Shown here one piece after another: positions 10,760 to 22,707 of a DNA stretch of 64,000 nucleotides. The position numbers and the translations under genes were made by a program. The stretch is from Adiantum capillus-veneris (lineage: Eukaryota; Streptophyta; Polypodiopsida; Polypodiales; Pteridaceae), in NCBI GenBank assembly GCA_014529385.2, contig CM043961.1, positions 10,962,478 to 11,026,477 of the forward strand. The letters are read 5' to 3'. The notes beneath the pieces were generated by a model that made no database searches, was not told the DNA's origin, and saw only the letters and a list, made by a program, of their open reading frames with translations. Numbering within the stretch: the first letter of the stretch is position 1; the number at the start of each line of letters is the position of its first letter.

Positions 10760-11533
10760 ATTTAAAGTCAAAATTTGATAGAGTCTCTTAATAGTGGGGA
10801 TATCTGACTTGATGAGCCCGTAGCTTTACTTTATTACATTCTTATATCTCAAGTTTGAGCTAAAAATACCGTATGGAGAGCACCACAAGAAAAAGTTCAT
10901 GTGTCCTAGTCTTGAGATAGTTTTGAGTGTTGTTTCAAGTGCAATCTACCAAAATCTCTCTAACTTTTGCTATACAAATCCAGACTTAGTCAATAAATCC
11001 ATAATAAAAGTTTTAAAGCAATAGGACCAGAAGTTTTAGTGTCAAAATTTTACAGGTTTTCTAATTTCAGACTTTTAGGGTACCCAAAAGTAGTTTCCAT
11101 AGACCAAAGGCTTGCAAAGACCTGACTTTGAAAGACTTCACCACAGACAAAAAAAGGGATGAGTTGCACTAAGCTAAGGTGGGATTTTCAATGACTTTCT
11201 TGAGAGCATTAAGTGAGCCTCAACCATGACAAATCATCCACCATAAGGGTTTTCTACTCAACTTAGAGATCTACAAACTGCGAAAAATATTGCAACACCT
11301 TTAACAATGGGATTGGGAGAGGACCTAGAGGACATCCCCATTGATCACCAAACCCAATGTGAGATCATCAAAACCAATGATCCACAAGAGTTCTAATAGA
11401 TTACATTCATGAGGGCTTGTATAAGTTCAGAAACAGGGACCTTTTGGGTTTCCAAGCCTATTGACACCCGTGTGAGAACATACTCTTAATGCATGCAACC
11501 ACCAGTTTCGTGAAAATTGCATGGAAAGTTTAC
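10760..11533. other. Gene-free AT-rich interval
   Basis: No coding frame, RNA gene or element boundary could be supported. The last part (about 11440-11533) may be the U3 of the LTR whose end and primer site appear at 12.48 kb, because the foldback element interrupts what reads as TTTACTCTCT-TTATATAC. Confidence 0.3.
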
Positions 11534-11538
11534 TCTCT

Positions 11539-12290
11539 TGTTACGAGACTGGGCACCCTCCTGTTGTAGTGGTTAGCTGCAATTGGGATAGCTGGGCGTA
11601 ATGGTTAATTATGTGTTGTCTATTTATTTTACTAATTGAGTTGATGATGATTTTGTAGAGTGGAATGCGGGGAGTTGATGAAGAGGCGACGGCAATTACT
11701 CTTGGCCATTTTATATTTGCACAGTACCTTAGAATATCAATTCAATAAGCCACTATGGCTCTGTAAATAGTTGTAGTGGGAACTCTCCTTATGGGTCATG
11801 CAAGAACTAATGAGCTTCACTCATTTGCAAAAGTAAAGTGGTTGTAAAAAGAGGGGGCTCAATTTTTGGCACCTTAAACTCAAAATAATATATTAAATAC
11901 CAACTCCACAAGAGAGGTTGGGGAGTTGGTATTTAATATATGATTTTGAGTTTAAGGTGCCAAAAATTTAGGGCCCTCTTTTTACAACCACTTTACTTTT
12001 GCAAATGAGTGAAGCTCATTAGTTCTTACATGACCCATAAGGGGAGTTCCCACTACAACTATTTACAGAGCCATAGTGGCTTATTGAATTGATATTCTAA
12101 GGTATTGTGCAAATATAAAATGGCCAAGAGTAATTGCCGTCGCCTCTTCATCAACTCCCCGCATTCCACTCTACAAAATCATCATCAACTCAATTAGTAA
12201 AATAAATAGACAACACAAAATTAACCATTACGCCCAGCTATCCTAATTGCAGCTAACCACTACAACAGGAGGGTGCCCAGTCTCGTAACA
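11539..12290. mobile_element. 752-bp foldback element, 369-bp arms, TG...CA ends, TCTCT duplication
   Basis: The left arm (11539-11907) and right arm (11922-12290) are inverted copies differing at about nine positions, joined by a 14-bp centre. The ends read TGTTACGAG and CTCGTAACA. TCTCT flanks both sides (11534-11538 and 12291-12295), a perfect 5-bp target duplication. TG...CA with a 5-bp duplication is the signature of retrotransposon integrase, which is unexpected for a nearly perfect palindrome without direct LTRs. No protein is encoded. A transcript across it would fold into one long double-stranded RNA. Confidence 0.85.
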
Positions 12291-12355
12291 TCTCTTTATA
12301 TACATTCCAAAGTTTTTTTACAAATATAATACAACATGTTATTTTTGTTATGTCA

Positions 12356-12396
<41 letters not shown>

Positions 12397-12493
12397 CATC
12401 TTGTTCTTCACCTCTTGCACATCCCCAAGCAACCATGGTAGATCTTCGGTAACACCCACCATAGCCCGGGATCCTTTCAAGTGGTATCAGAAC
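12291..12493 (+). repeat. LTR 3' portion with TATA, CT tract and primer binding site
   Basis: A TATA-like TTTATATAC at 12295, a (CT)n tract at 12358-12392 and an end at about 12479 (CTTTCA) are followed by TGGTATCAGAAC at 12482. The last matches the initiator-Met tRNA primer site seen in four other elements of this window except for the final bases. The U3 is split from this part by the foldback insertion. No second LTR was found. Confidence 0.55.
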
Positions 12494-12715
12494 CCAGGAG
12501 GGCAAGCTTAAAGGAGGCGTTGTAGTTGATAACCTCTCAAAATGTTGTCTCTCAAGCGGAGCTCTTAGGAATCTACTACGTTTCAAAATGTTGTGCTACA
12601 CTACTTTGGTGTAGATAGCGTTCTACAATGTTGTATATAGAGAAGGTAAACTCAACGAGAAACCAATCAAAATGTTGTCTCTCAAGCAGAGCAGGGGTGA
12701 GCAGGAGCTCTTAGG
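12494..12715 (+). other. Leader of an LTR element with repeated CAAAATGTTG motif
   Basis: Between the primer site and the 2.2-kb repeat, CAAAATGTTG occurs at about 12537, 12576 and 12669, with a variant TACAATGTTG near 12612. Two of them carry the same continuation TCTCTCAAGC. No coding frame. Confidence 0.45.
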
Positions 12716-14930
12716 CTATCATAAGAGATCCGAATTGAACTCTTCTAGGTTGCATTTCCATTCTTCTAGGGCTTGGAACATGCTATGTGGAGTTCCAGAA
12801 AGGGTCTCTCCATACCCATACTATTTCTAGCCACATTGTAACTTCTTATAACCTTCCAATAGGGTTACAGATCACCATGGCCCCATATTCAAACTCCCAG
12901 AGTCATGTGCTAATCACCTTGCATATTCTAGCATGCTCCAGAGGTATTTTAGACCATTGAATGCCCTTCCACCATTCCAAAATATTCCAAGTGAGCTCCC
13001 AGGGGTGTCCAAGGCCACATATAGCATTACTTTGTATCGAGTTGGGGTCCATGTATTCTTCTGCCATCTACTAGCATCACGAGCAAGCACCGGTCATACC
13101 AAAAACATCAAAGACCATCTAAGGGTCTTCCACAAACTGAGTGGATGCCAGATCAACATATGTACATCAAGCACCACTTATTGAGCAACTTGGCATAAAA
13201 GCACATTGTCCTAGGCAATTTCACATGTCCATAGGATTTGGTACAAGCATACTCGAGGCACATTGGCACTCCCAACTTATGTACATACCAAATAGTCAAT
13301 ATATCCACAATATTTACATTGTTTCACTTAACCTCATGCATTCCGATCTACATTGGATGACTTTGTATGCATGGTTTCACACCATAGGCATGCCACTTTG
13401 TATGCATGGTTTCACACCATAGACATGCCACTGCACAACATCATTCTTAGATTATAGTAGTCACATCATCACATTAGAGACTCTCTATACTATAAGGTGG
13501 GTGTCATTCATCACTTTCATTTCATTTAGATTAGTGAGAGGTTGGAACAGGGATTCCAAGGCACTCGTAGGTGGCCGGGGATCGAGGATCACCTAGGACC
13601 TACACATAGGATTAGGGAGTGTAAATTGAGTAAGGAGTGAGTGTGGGACATTCATTGCCTTCTTGGTTGGACTCCGTATGCATATCATTTAGGATTTAGG
13701 ACTCTTGTGAGCTCTTTGGAGCAATCCTTTTCACATTGTTTTTATGTCTTTTTTTTATGATTTTGTTATTCATGTAGCTTTGTTTTTACTTAGTTTAGAT
13801 GTACATTGATGTTTGTTAGGAGTAGGGTAAGTAGAAATACTCCCACCCAATTGTTAGACACTCATAACACATGTATTACCATTTGTGCTAAGTTTCAACC
13901 AAAACCTTCATGTATGTGTTTGAATGGCAAAACCAGTCCAATTTTGGTGATCAACATGTCAATAGAACCAGCAGGATAATGCCTAAAACCTCCACAAGTC
14001 AAAACTTGAAAAAACATTTTCTGGCAAAATTTCATGGGATATGCGTGTTTCATGAAAGTTCACCATTTGACTTGAAACTTGTCATATAGCTTGCCTAGGG
14101 TCTGTGCATCACACTCATATGCTTGGTTTTTAATTTGGACTTCATTTTGCACTCATATCGTCAAAAGGGCAAAAAACGCTAAGAAACAGCACAAACACTA
14201 AATTAAATTTTTGGAAGGGTAAAACTTCTTTGAAATGGGATTCCTACATATCAATAGAATCAAGAGAACATTCCCTACAACCTACATGCATCATTTCTGT
14301 CACATTTTTATGAGACACGCGTGTCCCATGAAAGTGTTCAAAATTGAGCGAAACTTGCATAGCTAGGTTGCCCATGCTTCGTACATGACAAATCTAGTCT
14401 CATAACCAAACTGGAGCCCATTTGAATACCTAAACTATCAAAATTGCACTTTGGAAGTCAAACACTAAATCAATGAGTTGGGAGGTCAAATCTTGTTCAA
14501 ATTTGGGTTTCAAGGTACCTATAGAACCAGGAGAGCAAGGCAAACAACCTGAAAAAACTAGATCTGCAAAAAACATTCTCGAGCACCATATTCATGAGAC
14601 GCACGTTGTCGAGAAGTTTGCTGCCATGGCAGGAAAGCATCGGGCCTCTGATGTGAGAGTTTGTGAGAGAACTCTAAAAACTATATAAACACAAAAGAGC
14701 ATATCAAAACAACACAAAGATGAAAACATCAAAGCTATGGTCGTATGGTGTCATGGATAATATGAAAGGATTAATAGATGAGTTAATGGCGTTCAATCTT
14801 TGCCGGCCAAACATTTTACGAATTGTTCTTTGGAATTGTAATTTTGTGCTTACAATAATATATATGTTTTGTCTAGTGATTGGGATTAATTGTGTGTACA
14901 AATCCTCTTGGTTCATAGCAAGAACTACAC
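12716..14930 (+). repeat. 2.2-kb repeat, copy 1
   Basis: Matches 18829-20980 in the same orientation with few mismatches. Copy 1 has an extra ~33-bp tandem duplication near 13365-13400 (ATGCATGGTTTCACACCATA twice) and about 35 bp near 13068-13100 that copy 2 lacks. The order of parts is: 5' block, GTAAGTA hairpin (13819-13843), then three ~280-bp units ending in a TATATAAAC-containing tail. No terminal inverted repeats, target duplications or significant coding frames were found. The family is unknown; it may be a non-autonomous element or a segmental duplication. Confidence 0.85.
13930..14690 (+). repeat. Three diverged ~280-bp units with central palindromes (copy 1)
   Basis: Each unit runs: CAATTTTGG-type start, a phrase like TCAATAGAACCAG, an AAAC-rich stretch, then a palindromic core about 110-120 bases in, followed by a GAAACTTG-type phrase in the first two units. 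The cores are a TTTCATG...CATGAAA frame near 14032, GACACGCGTGTC at 14314-14325 inside an ATGA...CCATGA frame, and a decayed GAGACGCACGTTGTC near 14596. The unit ends include CACTAAAT. The third unit is followed by TATATAAAC. Confidence 0.65.
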
Positions 14931-15153
14931 AAAGATATGCAACATGAAGGGTAGACACGCATGCATCATGAGGACACAACCAGAGACCGTATACCTCATG
15001 TATGGAGCACAAGACGCAATTGCGAAGCTAAGTAAAACTTTGAAGCTTAATTATATAGCAAGTTTATGAGTAAAATTTTGTTGGATTATCAACGACAATA
15101 TGGAAAATTGATTAATCCTCTTCAATGACATTATTTACGTCTGCGCATCTGTT

Positions 15154-15223
15154 AACCCCAATGGGATTAGAACCCATATCTCCCTGTATAACATAGGAGC
15201 ACGACCATTTGTGCTATGGAGTT
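15154..15223 (-). tRNA. tRNA-like cloverleaf (probable SINE head or tRNA pseudogene)
   Basis: Read on the minus strand, 70 bases fold as a tRNA. The acceptor stem is AACTCCA with TGGGGTT (7 pairs, one G-U), then TA, a D arm GCAC-loop-GTGC, and a T arm ATGGG-TTCTAAT-CCCAT, which is perfect. The A box (TAGCACAAATGG) and B box (GGTTCTAATCC) match RNA polymerase III promoters. The anticodon stem is poor and the variable loop short, so the anticodon cannot be read safely. No CCA is encoded, as expected for nuclear genes. A tRNA-derived SINE or a decayed tRNA gene is more likely than a working tRNA. Confidence 0.5.
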
Positions 15224-15239
15224 TCAAGCATAGTACTTA

Positions 15240-17870
15240 GGCTTAAAGAGGCACATGCATGCAAAAGCGGTCAACGGACACTCTCTATGTAAAACTAGAT
15301 CTCTCGAGGCTAATGAGACATAAGAGAGCGTTGGTGGAATCGGGGCTAATGAGAGCCATGGTGAGTTAAGGTGCTCTCGCAAAGGTTCGCTACCACAAAC
15401 TGATGGAAAGCAGGCCATTACAGAGCCGCAAACGCCGAACCCAATGATTATAGCGAAGAGTAGTGCGGGGATGTGGGAGCGGACTTCCAAACTTAAGATT
15501 TGGTGAAGAAGTGCATGCCACCTCATACAATACGCCAAGCCACCTCAGCAAGGGACTTGGTGGACCTGCAGCAAGGACGACCGACCGCTCTCCTCCCCCC
15601 CCCCCCCCCTCCCTTTCAAAGTGTGACACTGACCTGCAGTAGGCATGACACGAAACCCCCCCAACCCTCCTACGACGATTGGCCAACCAACTGTCCTGGC
15701 TCAGTTTCTGGCTCTCACCATCACAACCACCCAATCTTGCATGACCTTGCATGGATTTTTTATTTTCTTTTCCCCTTCCATAACATTCTGTGGAGCCAAC
15801 CTTTTCTGACTAATTTGGTGCTTGCCAGACCAGTGCTATCTACTAAAGTTCGGTTAATGGCTCGTGGCCTTCCTTGCCAACCAACACATCCTTAAGGTCG
15901 TGCTCTTGCGAGGCTACCTTGCATGCAACTCAAGTAGTAGCGCAAATACACAACAGCCAGTACGTAGTTGCTACCATACACCACTATCCAGTCTCTGGCA
16001 CATATAACACATAAGCCAGAATAGCTGCAAGGGCTCATGCAGCTCCACAGCCTCTCATTTTAGTTTTCTATTTCAGTTTAGATAACCATTTCAGTCTAGT
16101 TTCTGGTCTATATTCCAGCTTCACTGACTGAACTGACGACTTACCAGTAGCTCTAAATTCTAGCACTGGAATTAGCTATCTGAAGAGATCAGCTCCAATT
16201 CCAGCAAGGCATGGGTTCTCTCTACTCTTTTGTCCATCTAATGAATGTTTTCTCATTGATTTCTTCGTTGAACTGAGTAAGAAAGCTTGCGTGTGCTTTA
16301 GTAAAAGTGTGTGTGTTTAGGCCATTAATGTCCGATTAATCTTGTTAATCTATTTTTGAATGGTTGTATAATGTAGTCTTAGCATGCTTAAGACTTAGGA
16401 AGCTTTAATTTCCACTTCTAAGAAGAGTAGTAAAAGATTAAACTCTTCACCTCTCTTTGAAAGAGTGTGTAATAAGCCCCTAATTAGCCATTAATCAATT
16501 GTTTAATGACAGCGAGTGAACCCACAAGCCTTTACACTTGCACATTGTCCCATTGCATCATTAGATTGATCAGATTGTAGATTATTCCCTCTTGTGTAGG
16601 CATTTAGGTTTTCCATTGATTGTCCATTGTGTGTGTGCAATAGGTCAAATCATGTGTGATAGCTTTTTTCACGTTGTATGCTTTCCTAGATTGGTTAATC
16701 ATTAGGTTATGCATGTTTGCATGAGTATGTGTAGATAGACATAGGGCAAGTAGCTTCCATCCCCTCTTCTTGAGTGTGTGATTACAGTGAGCATGACACA
16801 CTCACGTAGCCTCCATGCACTAATTGGGTAGGTCCCTAGCATTGATAAAGTTTTTTAGTGCTACAAAGCTCTGCTTGTGATGTCCGTCGCGGTGAACCGC
16901 TAACAATGGCACCGTTGTCAAGGATTGCATTGTCATGAAACTGTGCGTCCATGCAGAGAAGGTGCGGGGCTTCTGGTTGTGAGAGAACATAAAAAGAGTG
17001 GAGCTCAAGAGTATTTTGTGTAGGAAATGATGCAGGGTTGCCGTCTTTTCTTTACACACTACTTTTCACCTTGTTTTAACCTCTTTTTGCTCACAAACTA
17101 AGCCCCAAAACCTTCGCAAGCAGTTAGAAGAAATTCGATAGCATGACGGCATCAAGTAGGATACAAAAAGCCCAAAACCCACAGTTTTCAGGGTAGTTTT
17201 TAGGTGGCATTGGTAGTTTATTATTATAACTGCTTTGAACTAAGCCACTCGCACAAACAAAAGTACGAGAAAAAAGTTTATGCTTTTGCACCCATATGAA
17301 CGCCTGTTAACCATTTTAAACACACGCATAAAAGACTCCAACTATTGTCCACAAGTACCATTACAAAACCCCCTAATTAGATACAGTAAACTCCAAAGAA
17401 ACAAGCCAAAACCGGCATCGAAAAGTAAGAAAAAGAGAGGGGGAACTAGCTTGTAAGTATGGTGAATGTGTGAATTTTTCCCAGCCTGATAAAGTCCTCA
17501 ATTAAGCTCACTTAAGCTCTTAAAAATCGCATGCAAAATCCACATATTTGCCTTCAAAAACAGCTCCGTTATATCGAGGAGAGAGGGGGAAAATTCTGCT
17601 CGAATTTGCCTTGATCGCGAGCGAAATGGTCCTTGAAAAGATGGCTTTTAGTTGCATGGGAATCCACCCCTGTGGCTATGGGTTACCTTTGTAAATGATC
17701 TTCATCAACTAATTTCTCTCACAGAAATGAAAATCCAATCCCTTCCTTTTGGACGTGTGTTCCTCACATTTTGGGACTTGCTGTGTGTGTACTTTAGTGG
17801 AGGCAGCAAGAGAGGTCAGTGCATTCCCTACAGGTTTGTCCAATCAAAAGTGGAGAGCACGTGTCTCAAT
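15240..17870. other. Gene-free interval with a C15 run
   Basis: A run of 15 C residues lies at 15595-15609. Weak open frames around it are not supported by any motif. From about 15800 to 16330 an LTR-like composition occurs (ACATATAACACATAAGCC, then T-rich sequence), but there is no partner or primer site. 16600-17640 shows nothing recognisable. Confidence 0.35.
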
Positions 17871-18105
17871 GAGTTGGCGGGGCCAGTTTTAGAAAAAAAC
17901 CGGGGTCTAGTGTATTTTAACCGGTTGAGATTATAAAATCCCGGTTAGCTTTTGAGCTTGCCTTTAAGAAAACCGGCAAATTTACACAAGTTTTAGTGTA
18001 ATAACCGATAAAAGCTTCTAATTTTGACCTAAAAATCGGGAGAATTTCAAGTTTTCCCTTATTTTGATCGGTTAAGAAAAATGAATTTTTCTAGCCCTGG
18101 GCAGG
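17871..18105 (+). repeat. ACCGG-rich dispersed repeat, copy 1
   Basis: Matches, in inverse orientation, 49950-50163 next to the lectin kinase gene. Shared landmarks in order are AACCGGGGTC, TTTTAACCGG, TTTTGAGCTTGCCT, AAGTTTTAGTGTA, GGGAGAATTTCAAGTTT, CCTTATTTT and TTTCTAG. No coding. The ends are not clean inverted repeats, so the element class is open. Confidence 0.75.
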
Positions 18106-18828
18106 GCGTGTCCCATAGAAACGGCCAGTTGATGAGCTGGCGGGCCCGGGGCATATGTGCCAGTGTGGAAAAGGCGGTGGCTGGGTTTGCTGGCTGCGTG
18201 TGGGGCACAAGGGCGTGCAATTGGGAAAATGACCGGCGGCCTGGAGAGCACATGGGCGCCATGTGTAAGGTGGAGCAAAGCCAAGCTTGTGCTTTGGAAA
18301 GAAATGATAGTACCCTCCTCTTTTATACCCCGAAGGGTCTTTATCTTTTTAATACATGTGGGATATATCCCTATTAGGTCTTACCCTTCAAGCCTCCTTA
18401 AATTAGGGCTTTTGCCTATTTTTCTTTGGAATCTTGTCTCTTCTAAGCTATTGGCATTAAAGCCATTCTTTAAGCACCTTCTACATCCGTGCTTGTCAAA
18501 GCAAGACCTTGACCAAGGTGCGCATATATATAAGAATTTGCATTCCTCCCGCCTCCCAAACATACCTCAAGGTTCTTCGAATGGTTCTTGTGGTGGCATG
18601 TTCATGCGTATTCTATTGTTTCCAAGAATAGCATTCTTGTAATCTGTCTAAACCCTGTTGCTAGCACCAGCATACTTTCTATATGAGGGCCCATCCAATA
18701 TCTTCCTAATCTTACTCCCAGCCTTCTAACCCTCCTAAAGACTCCAGATGTCCATATTTCATATGCTTGACCTCTTCAAATGGCATCCCTCAAGCTTCGC
18801 TCTATTTCATGCAACCAACATGATATTT
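18106..18828. other. No confident gene
   Basis: Open frames of up to about 160 codons exist here, but none shows a motif, and their composition matches the surrounding repeats. I treat the stretch as non-coding. Confidence 0.35.
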
Positions 18829-20980
18829 CTATCATAAGATAGCCGAGTTGACATCTTCTACATTGCATTTCCATGCTTCTAGGGCTTGGACCATGCTATG
18901 TGGAGTTCCAGAAAGGTTCTCTCCATACCCATACTATTTCTAGCCACATTGTGACTTCTTCTAACCTCCAACAGGGTTACAGATCACCGTGGCCCCATAT
19001 TCAAACTCCCACATTCATCTGTTAATCACCTTGCATATTCTAGCATGCTTGAGAGGTATTTTAGACCACTGAATGGCCTTCCACCAGTCCAAAATATTCC
19101 AAGTGAGCTCCGAGGGGTGTCCAAGGCCACATATAGCATTACTTTGTGTCGAGTTGGGGTCCCTGTATTCTTCTGCCATCTGCTTACCGAAAACATCAAA
19201 GACCATCTAAGGGTCTTCCACAAACTGAGTGGATGCCAGGTCAACATATGTACATCAAGCACCACTTATTGAGCAACTTGGCATAAAAGCACACTACCCT
19301 AGGCAATTTCACATGTCCATAGGATTTGGTACAAGCATACTCGAGGCACATTGGCACTCCCAACTTATGTACATACCAAATAGTCAATATATCCACAATA
19401 TTTACATTGTTTCACTTAACCTCATGCATTCCGATCTACATTGGATGACTTTATATGCATGGTTTCACACCATAGACATGCCACTGCACAACATCATTCT
19501 TAGATTATAGTAGTCACATCATCACATTAGAGACACTCTAGACTATAAGGTGGGTGTCATTCATCACTTTTATTTCATTTAGATTAGTGAGAGGTTGGAA
19601 CGGGGATTCCAAGGCACTCGTAGGTGGCTGGGGATCGAGGATCACCTAGGACCTACACATAGGATTAGGGAGTGTAAATTGAGTAAGGAGTGGGTGTGGG
19701 ACATTCATTGCCTTCTTGGTTGGACTCCATATGCATATCATTTAGGATGTAGGACTCTTGTGATCTCTTTGGAGCAATCCTTTTCACATTGTTTTTATGT
19801 CTTTTTATGGTTTTGTTATTTATGTAGCTTTATTTTTACTTAGTTTAGATGTACATTGATGTTTGTTAGGAGTAGGGTAAGTAGAAATACTCCCACCCAA
19901 TTGGTAGACACTCATAACACATGTAGTGCCATTTGTGCTAAGTTTTGACCAAAACCTTTATGTATGTGTTTTGAATGAGCAAAACTAGTCCAATTTTGGT
20001 GATCAACATATCAATAGAACCAGCAGGACAAGGCCTAAAACCTTCACAAGTCAAAACTTGAAAAATCATTTTCTGGCAAGAATTTCATGGTTCATGAAAG
20101 TTCACCATTTGACTTGAAACTTGTCATATAGCTTGCCTAGGATCTGTGCATCACACTCATATGCTTGGTTTTTAATTTGGACTTCATTTTGCACTCATAT
20201 CATCAAGAAAGGGCAAAAAATGATAAGAAACAGTACAAACACTAAATCAAATTTTTGGAAGGGTAAAACTTCTTTAAATTGGGATTCCTACATATCAATA
20301 GAATCAGGAGAACATTCCCTACAACCTGCATGCATCTGTTTTGACAGATCAGATTTTCATGAGACACGCGTGTCCCATGAAAGTGTTCAAAATTGAGCGA
20401 AATTTGCATAGCTAGGTTTCACATGCTTCGTACATCCCAAATCTAGTCTCATAACCAAACTGGAGCCCATTTGAATACCTAAACTATCAAAATTGCACTT
20501 TGGAAGTCAAACATTAAATCAATGAGTTGGGAGGTCAAATCTTGTCCAAATTTGGGTTTCAAGGTACCTATAGAACCAGGAGAACAAGGCAAACAACTTG
20601 AAAAACCAGATCTGCAAAAAACATTCTCTAGCACCATATTCATGAGACGCGCGTTGTCGAGAAGTTTGCGGTCATGGCAGGAAAGCATCAGGCCTCTTGC
20701 TGTGAGAGTTTGTGAGAGAACTCCAAAAACTATATAAACACAAAAGAGCATATCAAAACAACACAAGATGGAAACATCAAGGCTATGGTCGTATGGTGTC
20801 ATGGATAATATGAAAGGATTAATAGACGAGTCAATGGCATTCAATCTTTGCCGGCCAAACATTCTAGGAATTGTTTTTTGGAATTGTAATTTTGTGCTTA
20901 CTATAATATATATGTTTGGTCTAGTGATTGGGATTAACTGTGTGTACAAATCCTCTTGGTTCATAGCAAGATAACTACAC
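18829..20980 (+). repeat. 2.2-kb repeat, copy 2
   Basis: Same layout as the copy at 12716. The GTAAGTA hairpin is at 19869-19893 and the palindrome units run from about 19990 to 20740. The middle palindrome is better preserved here: CATG, a linking base, GACACGCGTGTC (20363-20374), a linking base and CATG, preceded by TTT and followed by AAA. The copy ends with ACTACAC, shared with copy 1. The 3.9 kb between the copies has no gene, so this could also be a pair of very long direct repeats bounding one element, though no primer site or polypurine tract supports that. Confidence 0.85.
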
Positions 20981-22702
20981 TTATGTCAAAAAAGAAAAGT
21001 TATAGTCTATAAGGGGTAGTATGATAGGATCTGGTGAAAGAAGTATTTCATTGAGCCTTTCTGGGCCAAAGAGAAACACTATACGTTGTTGAAAGTGTAT
21101 TTTACGGCTAATCCACACGTTAATTGTAATAGATTTCACAAAGTGGAAGCGATAGAAATTCACATCATGTGGATTATTCATCTAGGATATTTCTAGTATG
21201 TGTAAAATTTAGATGTGAGAGAAGTGAAGAAAAGAGAGTTTTTCCTCCCAAGCCCTATTCTTGCCTGTAGGCAATAAGAATACTGCAGGGAGAGATGTAC
21301 CTGTAGCAAGGAGAACCTAGAATTTGTAGAGAGAATGACTTTCTAAGAGTGAGAGAGATAGATTAGGTTAGAGAGGGAGATGAAATTACAGATATATGTT
21401 GGATTAAAGATGAAAAAGAAAACAACAAGATACCAACAAAATATCAAAATAAAACACATCTTACTTAACAGACCCTTCGGGAGTTATTCACCATTTTGAT
21501 GGAGAGAGAAGAAGAGGGAAGACTTCAAGCCTCGATTGATGCATCAAGTTCAAGTCCTTCTTTGATTAGAGTTGATCTTCCAAGGATAGCTTACAAGATT
21601 GGTTAGTCTTTCTCTAAGAGCAAGAGTGTGTGCTTACGCTTATGTTTATGGCTAAGTAAATTTAGACATTAATCCTCTAATTCTCTAATGAATTCTCTCC
21701 CATGAATGGTTTTCAAGGAAGAAGAGGTCCCCTTTTACAGGTAAAGGGAACCCCCAAGGGTTACACAAAAAAAAGAGAAGCCAATGTGAAAAGGAGCTGG
21801 CAAAGTTTGAAATGGTCTGTCCTTGCATGATGTGGGTAGATTGGGGTGCACCATTTTAATCATATCGCCTCAACCATAGCTTCAAATAAAAAAATAAGAA
21901 TATGGACAAAAAGTTTAGGTCATTAGCTATGACTCTTGTTTTATATACTTTTTCCAATTCTGTCTGGACCTTGTGTAAAAAATTTATCAAAATAGGGTGT
22001 CTTTTTGGCAGCAAAAATCTTCTTGTGGTCCCCTTAGCCTACACTTCCACTTGATTTCAATGGACACCTCATGCAATATGAAAGCATGACATTGCTCCTT
22101 GAAAAAGGTTTGTAAGCATCCTCTTGATAATGCATTGAAATGAGTGCATCTTTGAAAATCATGCAAGATAGTGTCCCACTAGGATTTGATTTCTTCCTAG
22201 TAGCTATTAAAAAGAAATATAAGAAAAATATATAAAATATCAAAAAACTATCTTTATTGAAAATCACACTAGCTATAGGATATAGGTAGAGTGTGGAGTG
22301 ATAATGGGATAGTAGAAAAAAAGAAACAATGTTTTTTTCCCCAAATTAAAGAAGCGTGGCTATTGACGCTTTTTCCCACAATACTTTGTAACGATAAAGT
22401 AAGAATATGTTACCGTTGAGATAAATAATAGAATGAGATAGAAAGCTTATTATTGTACTTAGATATGCATATGTACATTATGGAAAATATACTTCTGGTA
22501 CATGCATACACATATTCCAACAATCTCCTAATCATACCTACCCCAAAATACCAGATTTGAACCCACAAGATCACCAATGTGTATCTTGGCATGATGTATA
22601 GACACATGCACACAGACTACTAAATGCTTCATTGCAACTTACACAATATAGGATCTGATTTATTGAACAACAATCCACTACACCACAACATTCCTATTCT
22701 AA
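20981..22702. other. Gene-free interval
   Basis: AT-rich with no supported coding frame. Around 22555-22575 (minus strand) GTGGGTTCAAATCTGG resembles a polymerase III B box, and 22655-22700 holds an A-box-like TGGTGTAGTGG. They are too far apart for one tRNA. Confidence 0.35.
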
Positions 22703-22707
22703 TCATG

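Noticed and set aside
11539-12290. microRNA precursor locus
   Set aside because: The arms are far longer and more perfect than a miRNA hairpin. The target duplication shows an insertion. A siRNA source remains possible.
15500-15895. 131-codon frame over the C15 run
   Set aside because: Proline-rich stretch comes from the C run. No motif or supporting context.
18072-18642. Several overlapping frames on both strands at 18.1-18.6 kb
   Set aside because: They overlap the ACCGG-rich repeat or lack any motif, and none is favoured by codon pattern.
12716-20980. One large retrotransposon with 2.2-kb LTRs
   Set aside because: No primer binding site after copy 1, no polypurine tract before copy 2, no TG...CA ends and no matching target duplication.
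22550-22700. Second tRNA or SINE head on the minus strand
   Set aside because: A-box-like and B-box-like pieces are about 110 bases apart and no acceptor or T stem forms properly.
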